Origin: Zychaea mexicana
Taxonomy: Eukaryota > Mucoromycota > Mucoromycetes > Mucorales > Lichtheimiaceae
NCBI RefSeq assembly: GCF_025766255.1
Contig: NW_026516697.1
Coordinates: forward strand, 310,001 to 374,000
Direction: 5' to 3'
Length of the DNA stretch: 64,000 bases
Shown here: positions 12,736 to 22,216 of the stretch, in pieces
Numbering within the stretch: position 1 is the first letter of the stretch
Layout: each line of letters opens with the position of its first letter
The notes under the pieces: generated by a model
Told to the model about the DNA's origin: nothing
Database searches by the model: none
The model's input: the letters and a program-made list of their open reading frames with translations, nothing else
Position numbers and translations under genes: made by a program

Positions 12736-13298
12736 TCAAAATCGATAGCGAGCCCGACGAATGCTTATCAGAAACTCGCTAGGGGACTCCTTTGTATCAT
12801 GGTAGCCAATGGGACCAACATCGCAATCGGCACACGACAAATACTTTACAGCGTCAACGGTTTTAGAAAACCCAACGTTCTCAAAGTCCATCATGTTACC
12901 CAGGCGCCAGAACTGCGTTTCTGCTGAACCTTGCAGTTGCTCGGAAAGGTTGCTTCCGAGCACGGATTCCGGTAATTCTAGCTATATTGCAGAGTCAAGA
13001 AAAAAAGAAAAAGACAGAAATGCCAATGACAATGTTGTTGTTAGTTTTTGGTTTTGCTATAGTTCGTTTCAAAACGGATAACATGGATAGAGAGCCTTCT
13101 TGTATACGGGTTATATATGTATATATGTACCTTGGCTCCGTCGCGTTCAACAAGCACGGCAGCACCTTTCTTGATGACAAGACATTTGCACTTGTCAAGA
13201 GGGCACAGAATGTCGGCAGCATTTCTGCTTGTATCGGGCTCAACGATTTTCTCGAGAGGATCCTCAAGTGAATGAAACGCGATCGGATCAGACGCCAT
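12736..13298 (-). CDS. DSS4: Dss4/RABIF (Mss4) family protein
   Basis: Two exons, 13298-13131 and 12981-12736, join in phase 0 to 137 residues, the usual length. The family binds nucleotide-free Rab GTPases of the secretory pathway and acts as a weak exchange factor or holdase. Visible hallmarks: the first zinc ligands in ILCPLDKCKCLVIKKGAAVL, and in exon 2 FWRLGNMMDFENVGFSK, then VKYLSCADCDVGPIGYHD, which includes the second CxxC pair. The first Cys cluster has fungal C-x4-C-x-C spacing rather than the animal CxxC. The intron (149 bp) is longer than most in the window. This may be the only Rab-linked factor here, and it fits functionally with the TFG-like protein. Confidence 0.9.
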
Positions 13299-14250
13299 AA
13301 CGAAAGCTAATGTGCAGTAAAAATAGAAACAAGGACGCTGCGGGACTTGACTTTGCGTGTCCACATCACTCCGGGTATTAATTTTTAGGGCCCTTCTGCC
13401 AGACGCGTCAAGCGGGTTACTTTTCCCTTTTGTTTTTCGCGATAAACAAGTTGGAAAGAGAAGAGAAGGGGAACTCTCCCAGATGTGTACCCTGCCTGTT
13501 TCCAGGGTTACTAGCAGATTACTATGGCGTTGACAACGGCGGTCAATGTGCCCGAATTGAGCAATATTAAAATGTCGGGATGATACCGTGGGACAAGCCT
13601 TCCTTGTCCCTGTTCTGCAAAGTCGCATATATTAAACATTCAGGGGGCCAGTGCTGAAGGGACTGGCGGCAGCAACAGCACTTGGCAGCAGATGATAGCA
13701 AGAGCATCAGTGATCAATCATATCGTCGTCGTCGTCGTCGTCGTTCCCACCCACACACATCCTCGTCTGACCGCATTCTATCAGAAATAATGCTGAAAAT
13801 GCAAGAACGAGTCAGATGGTGTCAATATCCCGAGGAATGACCATAAATTCCCAGGCCCCAACATGACCAACAAAAGATAAGGTGTCCAAGAAGTGTACAA
13901 TGAAGAAGACTTGTTCGCTGTGTCTTTGTTGTTGTTGGGGGGTCCAGGTCCCTCGCCCTCCTTCTTTTTCTGCTGAGTGTGTGTGTCTCAGACCCAATGA
14001 CATCAACTCAAGAATCGATCAGAGAAAGAGCGAGAGGGGAACTTGGGCCTCCGACTTCTTGTTTACTCATAACAAGTATAGGCGGGTCTGGGATACCCCA
14101 TTCCGGCTATTTTTATTGCATTTTTTTTTGGATTTTCTTTCGTCTTCCGTCTCTTTCTGATTCATTTCTTTCTTTTCTCGCATTCTCATATATTACTCGA
14201 GAAGCCCTCCCGATAACAAAAAACAACAACAACACATTCCACCTACTACC
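13299..14250. other. Divergent promoter region with a TCG microsatellite
   Basis: Lies between the divergent Dss4-like and repeat-protein genes. A perfect TCG x7 run sits at 13723-13743. The last 150 bases before 14251 are pyrimidine-rich and then CA-rich (AACAACAACAACAC), typical of a highly expressed fungal leader. No gene seen. Confidence 0.5.
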
Positions 14251-15882
14251 ATGTCGTCAGAAGATACTCCCGTCAACGTGACCGAGCAACAGCAGCAGGA
14301 CCCTCTTGTTGACGTTTCCGAAACTGCGACTGCGGATGCTCCTGCTGCTGCTGCTGCTGCTGTCGCGTCGGTGGCTGAGGACGTTCACGTGTCAGCAGCA
14401 GTCGATCCTACCATTCAGGCTGCTATCGACACCGTCGTTAGTTCCGGCGCCATTGACACATCGGCACTTTTGGAAAAGCTGAAGCAAGAGCGCGAGGCTA
14501 ATGTCGAAACCGAACAACCCCAGCAGCCCGAGCAACAAGAAGAAGAACCCAAGCCTGCTGCTGAGGAACAGAAGAAGGTTGAGGTAGAACCGCCGCAGTT
14601 CGAAAAGACCGAAGCCGTTGACGCTGCCATCACGACCGCCGTCGGTTCCGCTGTCATTGATATTCATGCTATTGTCGATACCGTCGTCAAGGCCAAGGCT
14701 GAAGCTGACGCCGAAGCTGACGCCGAAGCCAAGAGAATCGCCGAAGAAGAAGAAGAAGCCGCACGCAAGGCCGCCGAGGAGGAGGAGGAGGAGCAGCAGC
14801 GATTGGCTGAAGAGAAGCGTTTAGAGGAGGAGCGTCTCGCTGAGGAACAACGAATTGCCGAAGAAAAGCGCTTGGAAGAAGAGCGTTTGGCTGAAGAGAA
14901 GCGTCGTGAAGAGGAGAAATTGGCAGAAGAACAACGACTTGCTGAAGAAGAAGCCGCTCGCAAGGCTGCCGAGGAGGAAGCTGCACGTAAGGCCGCTGAG
15001 GAAGAAGCCGTTCGCAAGACTGCTGAGGAAGAGGCCGCTCGCCAGGCTGCTGAGGAGGAAGCTGCACGTAAGGCCGCCGAGGAAGAGGCTGCTCGTAAGG
15101 CTGCTGAAGAAGAAGCCGCTCGCCAGGCCGCTGAGGAGGAAGCTGCACGTAAGGCCGCTGAGGAAGAGGCCGCTCGCAAGGCCGCTGAGGAAGAGGCCGC
15201 TCGCAAGGCTGCTGAGGAGGAAGCTGCACGTAAGGCCGCTGAGGAAGAGGCTGCTCGCAAGGCTGCTGAGGAAGAGGCCGCTCGCAAGACTGCTGAGGAG
15301 GAAGCTGCACGTAAGGCTGCTGAGGAGGAAGCTGCACGTAAGGCCGCTGAGGAAGAGGCCGCTCGCAAGGCTGCTGAGGAGGAAGCTGCACGTAAGGCTG
15401 CTGAGGAAGAGGCCGCTCGCAAGGCTGCTGAGGAGGAAGCTGCACGTAAGGCCGCTGAGGAAGAAGCTGCTCGTAAGGCCGCTGAGGAAGAAGCTGCACG
15501 TAAGGCCGCTGAGGAAGAGGCCGCTCGCAAGGCTGCTGAGGAGGAAGCTGCACGTAAGGCCGCTGAGGAAGATACCGCACGAAAGGCTGCCGAGGAAGAA
15601 GCAGCACGAAAGGCTGCTGAAGAAGAAGCAGCACGAAAAGCATCAGAAGCACAAGCCGCACAACAAAAAGCAGCTGATGAAGCAGCAGCACAGCAATCTG
15701 TTCAACGACCTGAACCAGCCATGCCTGTCCCACTTGCTGCTAGTGAAGTAAACCCACAAGCACCAGCACAGGAGGCACCAGCTCAAGAAAAAGCAGTTGC
15801 ACCTGAGACACAACAGCAAGCAGAACAGCCACAACAGCAACCCGCCGAAGAAGCCCCCAAGAGCAAGTGCACTATCATGTAA
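14251..15882 (+). CDS. CaaX-terminated protein with 26 x 9-residue charged helical repeats
   Basis: A single exon of 543 residues. The N-terminus (about 1-150) is acidic, Ala/Gln/Glu-rich, with two related segments of the form [20 protein letters not shown] and [19 protein letters not shown]. From about 150 the chain is Glu/Ala/Arg/Lys-rich: first an EERLAEE-type stretch, then 26 tandem copies of EEEAARKAA (14944-15645). A Gln/Pro/Ala tail ends in KSKCTIM. The final CTIM is a good CaaX box for farnesylation, so the protein is probably membrane anchored with a long single alpha-helix or coiled-coil rod. No family name can be given; a cytoskeletal or membrane-linker role is inference. Antisense open frames here are by-products of the repeat. 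Confidence 0.85.
   Translation: MSSEDTPVNVTEQQQQDPLVDVSETATADAPAAAAAAVASVAEDVHVSAAVDPTIQAAIDTVVSSGAIDTSALLEKLKQEREANVETEQPQQPEQQEEEPKPAAEEQKKVEVEPPQFEKTEAVDAAITTAVGSAVIDIHAIVDTVVKAKAEADAEADAEAKRIAEEEEEAARKAAEEEEEEQQRLAEEKRLEEERLAEEQRIAEEKRLEEERLAEEKRREEEKLAEEQRLAEEEAARKAAEEEAARKAAEEEAVRKTAEEEAARQAAEEEAARKAAEEEAARKAAEEEAARQAAEEEAARKAAEEEAARKAAEEEAARKAAEEEAARKAAEEEAARKAAEEEAARKTAEEEAARKAAEEEAARKAAEEEAARKAAEEEAARKAAEEEAARKAAEEEAARKAAEEEAARKAAEEEAARKAAEEEAARKAAEEEAARKAAEEDTARKAAEEEAARKAAEEEAARKASEAQAAQQKAADEAAAQQSVQRPEPAMPVPLAASEVNPQAPAQEAPAQEKAVAPETQQQAEQPQQQPAEEAPKSKCTIM
14944..15645 (+). repeat. 27-bp tandem repeat array, 26 units, coding
   Basis: 26 units of 27 bp encode EEEAARKAA with few substitutions ([18 protein letters not shown]). 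Synonymous third positions alternate between two unit types (GCTGCACGT and GCCGCTCGC), suggesting growth by duplication of a two-unit, 54-bp block. Copy number is likely to vary between strains. Confidence 0.9.
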
Positions 15883-17310
15883 AAAGTAAAACTGATACCT
15901 TATACATATTGGATTTGTAATATCATCAAAAATCAAATATATAAATAATACTACATTGCAAAGCGAACACACTTATCATTTGCTGGACTTAATGGGCGGT
16001 ACTTGGACTGATACCAATAAGCTATGCTCTAATGTATCGTTAGAAAAGTAGTGTGCTTCTATGACGATGTTTAGCAATAGCTTGTGGAAGGAATCAAAAT
16101 AACTAGAACAAATGTTGTCAATTTTGATGCAGGCCGCATATATATTTCCGGCAAAGCGTTATTAAAAGGGGGGTTTTCTACATGTACGGAGAAATCATGC
16201 ATGCTCACATTTACTATGTCTGTTGTATGTCAAATATCGTAAGCATTGCCAACTTGAGCATCTGACCATTACATTCTATCTACGCAGCTACTGTAACAAG
16301 GGCGCAAACAGGAGTCAGACGGTGTCAGTTATTTGCGACAAGTATCTTGATAAAGCTTCGCGACTTAACGAGAAACTTGTCTGATTGGATGTGTTGTAAT
16401 CAATGGCAGCAATTGTTTATCAAAGGAAAGAGTTTATTCTTTACTTATATTTACGTATGGTAAGAGCAGCCCCTCCGTATGTAGTCTATACCTATATATA
16501 ACTATTGCTAAGAGAAGAAACGCACATGACACATATAAGTACATATAGTTCCTGCCATCAGTACCGCCAGCATCAAGTGCTAGTAAATATTCAGACCAGA
16601 TTTGTTAAACACAATTTACACATGGTTCAGATTTCAAACATTACAGTAGCTTACAGTCGTCTGGCCTTCATCATCGATGTGTAAAAACACAGCTGCAAAG
16701 AACAATATACTGTTTACGATGCCGATATTGTGCTAACAGTACAAGTTGTGTGATTGATGAGCATCTTAACAAATGTAGAGTTATACGAAGCAAGCGCAAT
16801 AAGCAGGAATAGATCTATTCACTTTATGAAAACGATATGCAGCGTTGCTACGCCTGGAGTAGGCCTCAAATCATTTACAGAAACCTATAAATAAAAGAAC
16901 ATTGAAATTTGTAATATAAAGTTTCCATCCCGCAATATAATTATTAAATCATACGTACTCGTTCTATATCAGTGCAAACATTTTATCTTGATACTAGCGG
17001 TACGAGTACTTTATATTGGACGTAACCATCGTTAAGTTTAAGCGATCTACTATTACTGTCAGCGAATGAAATGAGAAAAAAACCAACAATGTTGATACGC
17101 ATGACGATGCGTCCTAAAGGGGGGCATGTGTACTACCGCATATCTTTGTTACCCCATTCGATTTTGAAAGCCTTACTACATACCTTTTTTCTTGTTCAGT
17201 CTGTGTCACATGCTCTCTGCCAGGACCAACAATAGTGAGAAAGTGATTCCGTGGGTGTCCCATTACAAATCCTTTTCTTCTTTCTCAGCAATCCCCTCCA
17301 ATCGCTCAGC
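15883..17310. other. Intergenic, no gene seen
   Basis: 1.4 kb of AT-rich DNA with no supported open frame. The last 150 bases before the thioesterase ATG are also present, diverged, in front of the pseudogene copy at 56.3 kb, so the duplication included the 5' flank. Confidence 0.5.
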
Positions 17311-18384
17311 ATGGCTTCTTTTTTGAAAACGATTATAATCGAGCCCTCAGAGAAACATACTGGCACTGTCTGCTGGTTGCATGGGTTGGGTGATTCCGGT
17401 GCGGGTTGGTTATTTCTCGTTGAGGAATTAGCGCCTCTCTTTCCTCATATCAAGTGGATTCTCCCCACTGCGTAAGTAGGAAGATGTCGATTGAAGCTCG
17501 ACATCTAACACGATTTAACGCACATATCCCTCTCTCCCTCTCTCTCTGTGTGCGTGTGTTAATTTGCGCTTCTCTTAAAACAATTTATTTTTCTGTCTGT
17601 TGTAATAAAAAACAGACCAGTACGAAAAGTTGAAGCCAATGCTGGAGCACTTATGCCTGCCTGGTTTGATGTACCTGGATTTGACAAGTCAGCCAACTTG
17701 AAAAAGACAGATTCAAAGGGCATGGTCGAATCTTCAAATTTAGGTATTTTATTTTTTTGCTGTTCCTGCATGAATGTAGTAATAATATTAAAACACATGA
17801 CCTTTGAAAATTATGTGCGAACACGTAGTGAACGAGCTTATTCAAGCGGAAATTGACAGCGGCACCCCTTCGGATCGGATTATTCTAGGCGGCTTCTCCC
17901 AGGGTAAAACAGAAAAAGAACCTACACTAGGAACAGCCATGCGTTGTTTATAGAATAAACTAATGTTTGTTTTCATACTACCAGGTTGTGCGATTGCTTT
18001 GCTCACAGGATATTCGACGCATCACAAACTCGCTGGTGTCATTGGCTGTAGTGGATGGCTGGGCGTGATTGAAGGAATAGAAAATGTAATGCGGCAGGTT
18101 ACTGTTCATTTCATCCAGGAGACCTCTAACACAATCTCTCTGTTTATTAGATTGGCACCGAGACAAACAAGAAAACTCCATTTTTGTTATGCCACGGCGA
18201 CGAGGATGTGGTAGTAAAGCCGCGCTACGGTCAAGCAACCGCAAAGTACCTCAACAAAATCGGGTTCCAGGCAACGTTTAAGTTGTATCCAGGACTCGGC
18301 CATGCTGCCGCATTACCAGAAATTGAGGATATCGCCAGCTTCATCAAGGAGCAGTTGCCCCTTCGACATGAAAGCAAGATCTAG
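17311..18384 (+). CDS. APT1: Acyl-protein thioesterase (APT1/lysophospholipase family)
   Basis: Five exons (17311-17471, 17616-17743, 17829-17903, 17985-18085, 18151-18384) in consistent phase give 232 residues, the usual length. An alpha/beta hydrolase that removes palmitate from cysteine of membrane proteins (Ras and G-alpha in yeast and animals). The sequence shows the oxyanion-side motif WLHGLGDSGAGW, the nucleophile elbow IILGGFSQG (Ser in GFSQG, split by intron 3), the acid residue in LLCHGDEDVVV and the catalytic His in PGLGHAA. ATG at 17311 follows an in-frame GTG-opened leader and begins MASFLKTII, family-like. A decayed intron-containing duplicate lies at 56270-57420. It may act on palmitoylated partners of the CaaX proteins, but that is inference. 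Confidence 0.92.
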
Positions 18385-19497
18385 TAGAGAAGAAATGCAT
18401 ACAGGCTAAAATGTATTATCAGCGATAATCAACATATAAAGAAGGCATATCAAACACTACACACACAGGAACGAACTTTTTGTAATATGCAAAAATGGAG
18501 TCTTTTTTATATGATGGCTGATTGCTGAAAACAAACCGGATCAAAAGGCCAATACACTGCTTTTGCCTTCATGGTGTTGTCAAAAGTTTTATATGCGTTT
18601 GTCGTGACAATTAAAACTGTTGCTAGATATTAGTCGTTCGCATAATTTTTTTGGTGGAGAAGGTAGATTTTCTTTTTGTCTTTTTAGCTCTCTTTCCGTT
18701 TGCGTAAGCTAGTTCTGCGCGGTGATGCCGTTTACCAACACGCTATGTATCAGCTTGCAGCAGTTCTTTTCAATACCGTAGTTGTCGTTTTGAGGGAAAA
18801 AAAGGTTCCGATTCTTTGTTTTTCTCGTGGCAGAACAATTCCATGTGTCTTTCCTCATGTGCTGCTCACATTGTCTGCCTTATTTCGTCTATAGCTTTCC
18901 TAATTTAAATGTCTTTCTATCTGACGGTTTATATTGTGGTTACGCATATATGTATTCTCGCTGATCGCTAAGATCTGGACGGTTCATGTATGTTTTCATG
19001 GCTTACATAATGGACTGACCAAATTAGCTGTGCGTCAATTGTCGAAGGTAGGCCCATACACATAACCTGATGTATATTCCAACCAAACGTGCCAAAAAAA
19101 AGCATCATTTCGCTGTTAAGCTTAGTTTGGCAAATGAAGGCTTCTTGACAAATGCTAAGATACTGTAAAAGTTTTGGAAGACGACGAGACACCTGCCATG
19201 TCACGAGTTATGTAATATGTTTGTTGCGCTCCGCTTCCATCATGCGGTGTACCACTAAAACAAAGAAATCGGAAGCGAAGTGATGGAATACATACTGTAG
19301 AAAAGTTTAATTGAAGCACCAAGGTTCAAAAAAGCAATGCTAGTGCCAAATATAGATTACCGGCAGCCAACTACAATGAGGTTGTCATATTCATTAATAC
19401 ATAAACGATTCAATAAGCTGAGTCTTCATGGTTGGCAAATAGTCATGATGTAAGCACATGGTGTCTAACCATGCGTCACGTCAACAACAATAATAAT
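18385..19497. other. Intergenic, no gene seen
   Basis: 3' flank of the thioesterase gene followed by AT-rich DNA. A 78-codon minus-strand frame (18968-19204) has no recognisable domain and is not called. Confidence 0.45.
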
Positions 19498-19972
19498 GGA
19501 TTTTTCCTAATAGATGGCGCTTGATTTCTTGGCGCGATTTGCCATTTCAGCTTGACGCTGACCGCAGTTTATCCATGGCGTCTCATTAGTTTCACTTTGG
19601 CACGACCCGCACATCACTTTGCACCCCCCCCCACTAGTAAAACACTGGAGCGAGAAGTAAATCAAATCAGTAACTTGATTGATCGTGGTAAAAAAAAGCT
19701 GCAGCTTCTGTTCTTCTAAGAGGTATTCTGAGAAAAACGATAATGAATGATTTATCCACTGACTGTTATATATTTCTCAATGAGTCAATGGAATTTCTGC
19801 ACTGTACAGTTTGTACCGCAGATCCGATCATTATCGGTGAGTAGAATGTACCAGCTATTTTTGATGCTCAGGATGCAAAGAAATAGGCTATAGATATTGA
19901 ACTAAGTTGGTTAGATGAAACGGTGGGACTCATATGCATGATTGTAGTCAGATATAATATAGGCTTCAACTA

Positions 19973-20097
19973 TTAAGCGGCTTTATCAGTATCAATATTA
20001 TCATCCTCGAAAACCTTCCTAAAACGTTGCTTCTTCACCGGTGTGAAAAAGATGTCTGGGCTCAAGTCTCTTTTCGGTCTTGCGGGTGACTGATGTC
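19973..20097 (-). CDS. Orphan C-terminal exon-like frame
   Basis: An acceptor-like TTAG at 20098 opens a 41-codon frame ending in TAA. The peptide is basic then acidic and looks coding (SPARPKRDLSPDIFFTPVK, then FRKVFEDDNIDTDKAA). No upstream exon with a sensible donor is found: the only GTATGT nearby would leave a 24-nt intron. It lies inside the inverted-repeat interval, so it may be a captured or decayed gene fragment. Family unknown. Confidence 0.25.
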
Positions 20098-20961
20098 CTA
20101 ATATTTTTGGTGGATACATACCATGGCCAATAGAAAAATATAATAGAACAAAAAGATAGAAGAATAGAATATAGCTTGAAAGACAGTTTTATTGTTCAAT
20201 GATGGAAGGATATTTATATGTTTTCTAACAACTGCATAGATGATAATAATGATGATATGTGTGATGTGAGTGACATGTAATTATAACAAAAAGCATGGAT
20301 CGATAGCGCAACCCAAGCGCCATGTAACGAAATGGAGTATGTTACAATTATACAAGAAAGGCAATCGATAGTTGACTCATAGTTATAACTTGTTGTATGC
20401 CAAGTAATACCAAGAAAAGGACAGTGATAGTGGGCATCATTTTAGGCTACGACACCGGTGGGTTTGAAGTCCAATGATTGTTTAAAAAATTACAAGATTG
20501 TCAAGGGTCGCAGGTATGAACATGTGCGGAATCGACTGCTTTACTGCAATTATATATTCGAGCCTAAACTACAAACAAAAAGAATATAGAAAGGATGAGG
20601 ACGCTACTTCGCTACTTCAACCAAAGAATAATATGCTTATCTATTGGTACCCAGGTGTTTCACAATTTTTTCGGGGGTAGCTTCTTCTACTGGAGGTTCA
20701 GGATGGAAACAAAGCGACACATTTCGGCTAGCAATATAATAATAATTATACTTTACGTCAGCTTCTTGATACCTAAGCAGTACGACGATGGTCCATGTTG
20801 CCTCATGATTTTTGGTAAGGACAAGGGTGTTACTTCAGATGCGATGAGAAAAACACTACACAGTCTTTCACCAGTACAATTTCGGTGGCAACTTATACTA
20901 CTGACCTTTTTTTGTGCATGGAAGTAGCCGCACACTTGCGTTAAATAATGCCACTAGTAGA

Positions 20962-21257
20962 GCTTCGCGGGAGCCAAGCAAGTTGAACTGCATGGCATCT
21001 CCATCAATCCGGGGGAGCACAAAGCATGTACCCAGAGCTAGCAGAAGTGGACCTTTCGTACACGCGACAATCGGTTGAAGAAGGGTGCGGCATGCCAGGT
21101 TCTCTACCACAAGAAAGCCTTCGCGAAACCAAGCAGGTTGAAATGCATGGCATCTCCATCAATCCGGTGGAGCACAAGGCATGTACCCAGAGCTAGCAGA
21201 AGTGGACCTTTCGTACACGCAACAAACCGTTGAAGAAAGGTGCGGCACGCCAGGTTG
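20962..21257 (+). repeat. 155-bp-period tandem duplication
   Basis: About 140 bp starting GCTTCGCGGGAGCCAAGCA at 20962 is repeated from about 21117 with roughly 90% identity. Shared blocks include CATGGCATCTCCATCAATCC and GTACCCAGAGCTAGCAGAAG. The first copy reads open from an ATG at 21028 into the second copy, giving 59 codons (MYPELAEVDLSYTRQSVEE and on). Origin unknown; it may be a fragment of a repeat family. Confidence 0.7.
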
Positions 21258-21717
21258 CTTTCTTGCTGTGACAATGATTCGTACTATTGCTAGTTGAAAA
21301 AAGCGACGCTTTTCATCACCGCATGCACACGCCCTCTAAACCGTGCACTGTCCTAGTGCACTAGAACTAAGGACGGAGCTTTTCAGATATCTGGGTGACA
21401 AGGTCAAAAGAAATTAAGCGCCATCTATTAGGAAAAATCCAATATATTGATCACAAGGTCTTTTCTATCAAAGTGGCGCTTCTTGTCAATCATTCACAAA
21501 TTAGTGCCACTCAAAAGAAGGTGGGCGGCACAGCAATTTACATTTCTTTTAACGTACTGCGCATGACACCGATGGTGGCGCTTAATGATTACACATTTTT
21601 CCTAATGATTATTCTTCCTGGTGGCTATTGGTTTCCAAAAGCCCACATCTATACTCTCTATACTTTTTGATTTGGCATGTGATATAAGAAGCCTACCGCA
21701 GCAGGTCTGTAAAAAAG

Positions 21718-21725
21718 TATATAAA
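21718..21725 (+). promoter_or_regulatory. TATA box of the small Pro-rich gene
   Basis: TATATAAA lies about 63 bp upstream of the ATG at 21788, a good core-promoter distance, with a pyrimidine-rich stretch between. Confidence 0.45.
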
Positions 21726-21787
21726 GAGGCGTTCAATCACGGTCCTAGCTCTTTGCTTCTATTCAAAAAACTAAAAATTCATCCAAA

Positions 21788-22067
21788 ATGCCCCATCATC
21801 TTGCTCTTGATCCATTTGGCTTCAAAACTTTCCGAGATCAGACCCAGGTAATTATGAATAAGTTAATCTTTATCATTTCCTCGGTATGAGTTTCTAACAC
21901 TTGCTGTATTGTAGCCGCCAGCTACTCCACCGGCTACCCCAGTTCCTCCCCCACCGCCAGCTCGGGCAACAAGCGTGTTTTATGGTCTTCCTCAGTTGGT
22001 GTTCTACTATCCGTCCTATTATGTACAGCCCCAAGCACCACAGCAGTCGCAAGCTGCGCAGAAGTAG
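21788..22067 (+). CDS. Small Pro/Tyr/Gln-rich protein
   Basis: Two exons, 21788-21847 and 21915-22067, split by a 67-bp intron with donor CAG|GTAATT and acceptor TTGTAG; 70 residues. Exon 1 reads MPHHLALDPFGFKTFRDQ; exon 2 is Pro-rich (PPATPPATPVPPPPPARA), followed by FYGLPQLVFYYPSYYVQPQ and a Gln-rich end. No signal peptide or known domain. Support comes from a TATA box at a sensible distance, clean splice sites, and frame continuity across the intron into a biased, non-random composition. It is convergent with the MFS gene (about 150 bp apart) and lies just outside the right inverted repeat of the candidate element. Function unknown. Confidence 0.6.
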
Positions 22068-22216
22068 TTTAGGCTCTGTACTTTCCTCGACATCGTGACA
22101 GCCTTTCCTATCTATTGTCCATTTTGCATATGTTTGCTTCTTTATTACTGGATATATTGCCATGACGGACGTGGTATAAATTATTTTCATACATGAATAA
22201 AAAAGCAATACGATAT

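Larger units (their letters stand above)
19498..21440. mobile_element. Candidate element bounded by 31-bp inverted repeats
   Basis: The 31 bases at 19498-19528 (beginning GGATTTTTCCTAATAGATGG) recur in inverted orientation at 21410-21440 with a single mismatch. AAT lies immediately outside both ends and could be a 3-bp target duplication, though such a short match may be chance. The 1,943-bp interior has no transposase. It holds an orphan exon-like frame (19973-20097) and a 155-bp tandem pair (20962-21257). A diverged, partly scrambled copy of the end sequence is seen near 21575-21605. This could be a non-autonomous DNA transposon or MITE-like element, or two independent end fragments. Confidence 0.45.

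Noticed and set aside
13041..13628. 195-codon minus-strand frame extending upstream of the Dss4-like start
   Set aside because: The extension has no family support, and the ATG at 13298 gives the usual length. The downstream end runs into intron sequence.
14664..15733. Long open frames on the minus strand and in a second plus frame across the repeat gene (up to 348 codons)
   Set aside because: They are translations of the same 27-bp unit in other frames (Arg/Ala/Ser and Leu/Pro/Gln periodic peptides). The sense frame has the start, the varied ends and the CaaX box.
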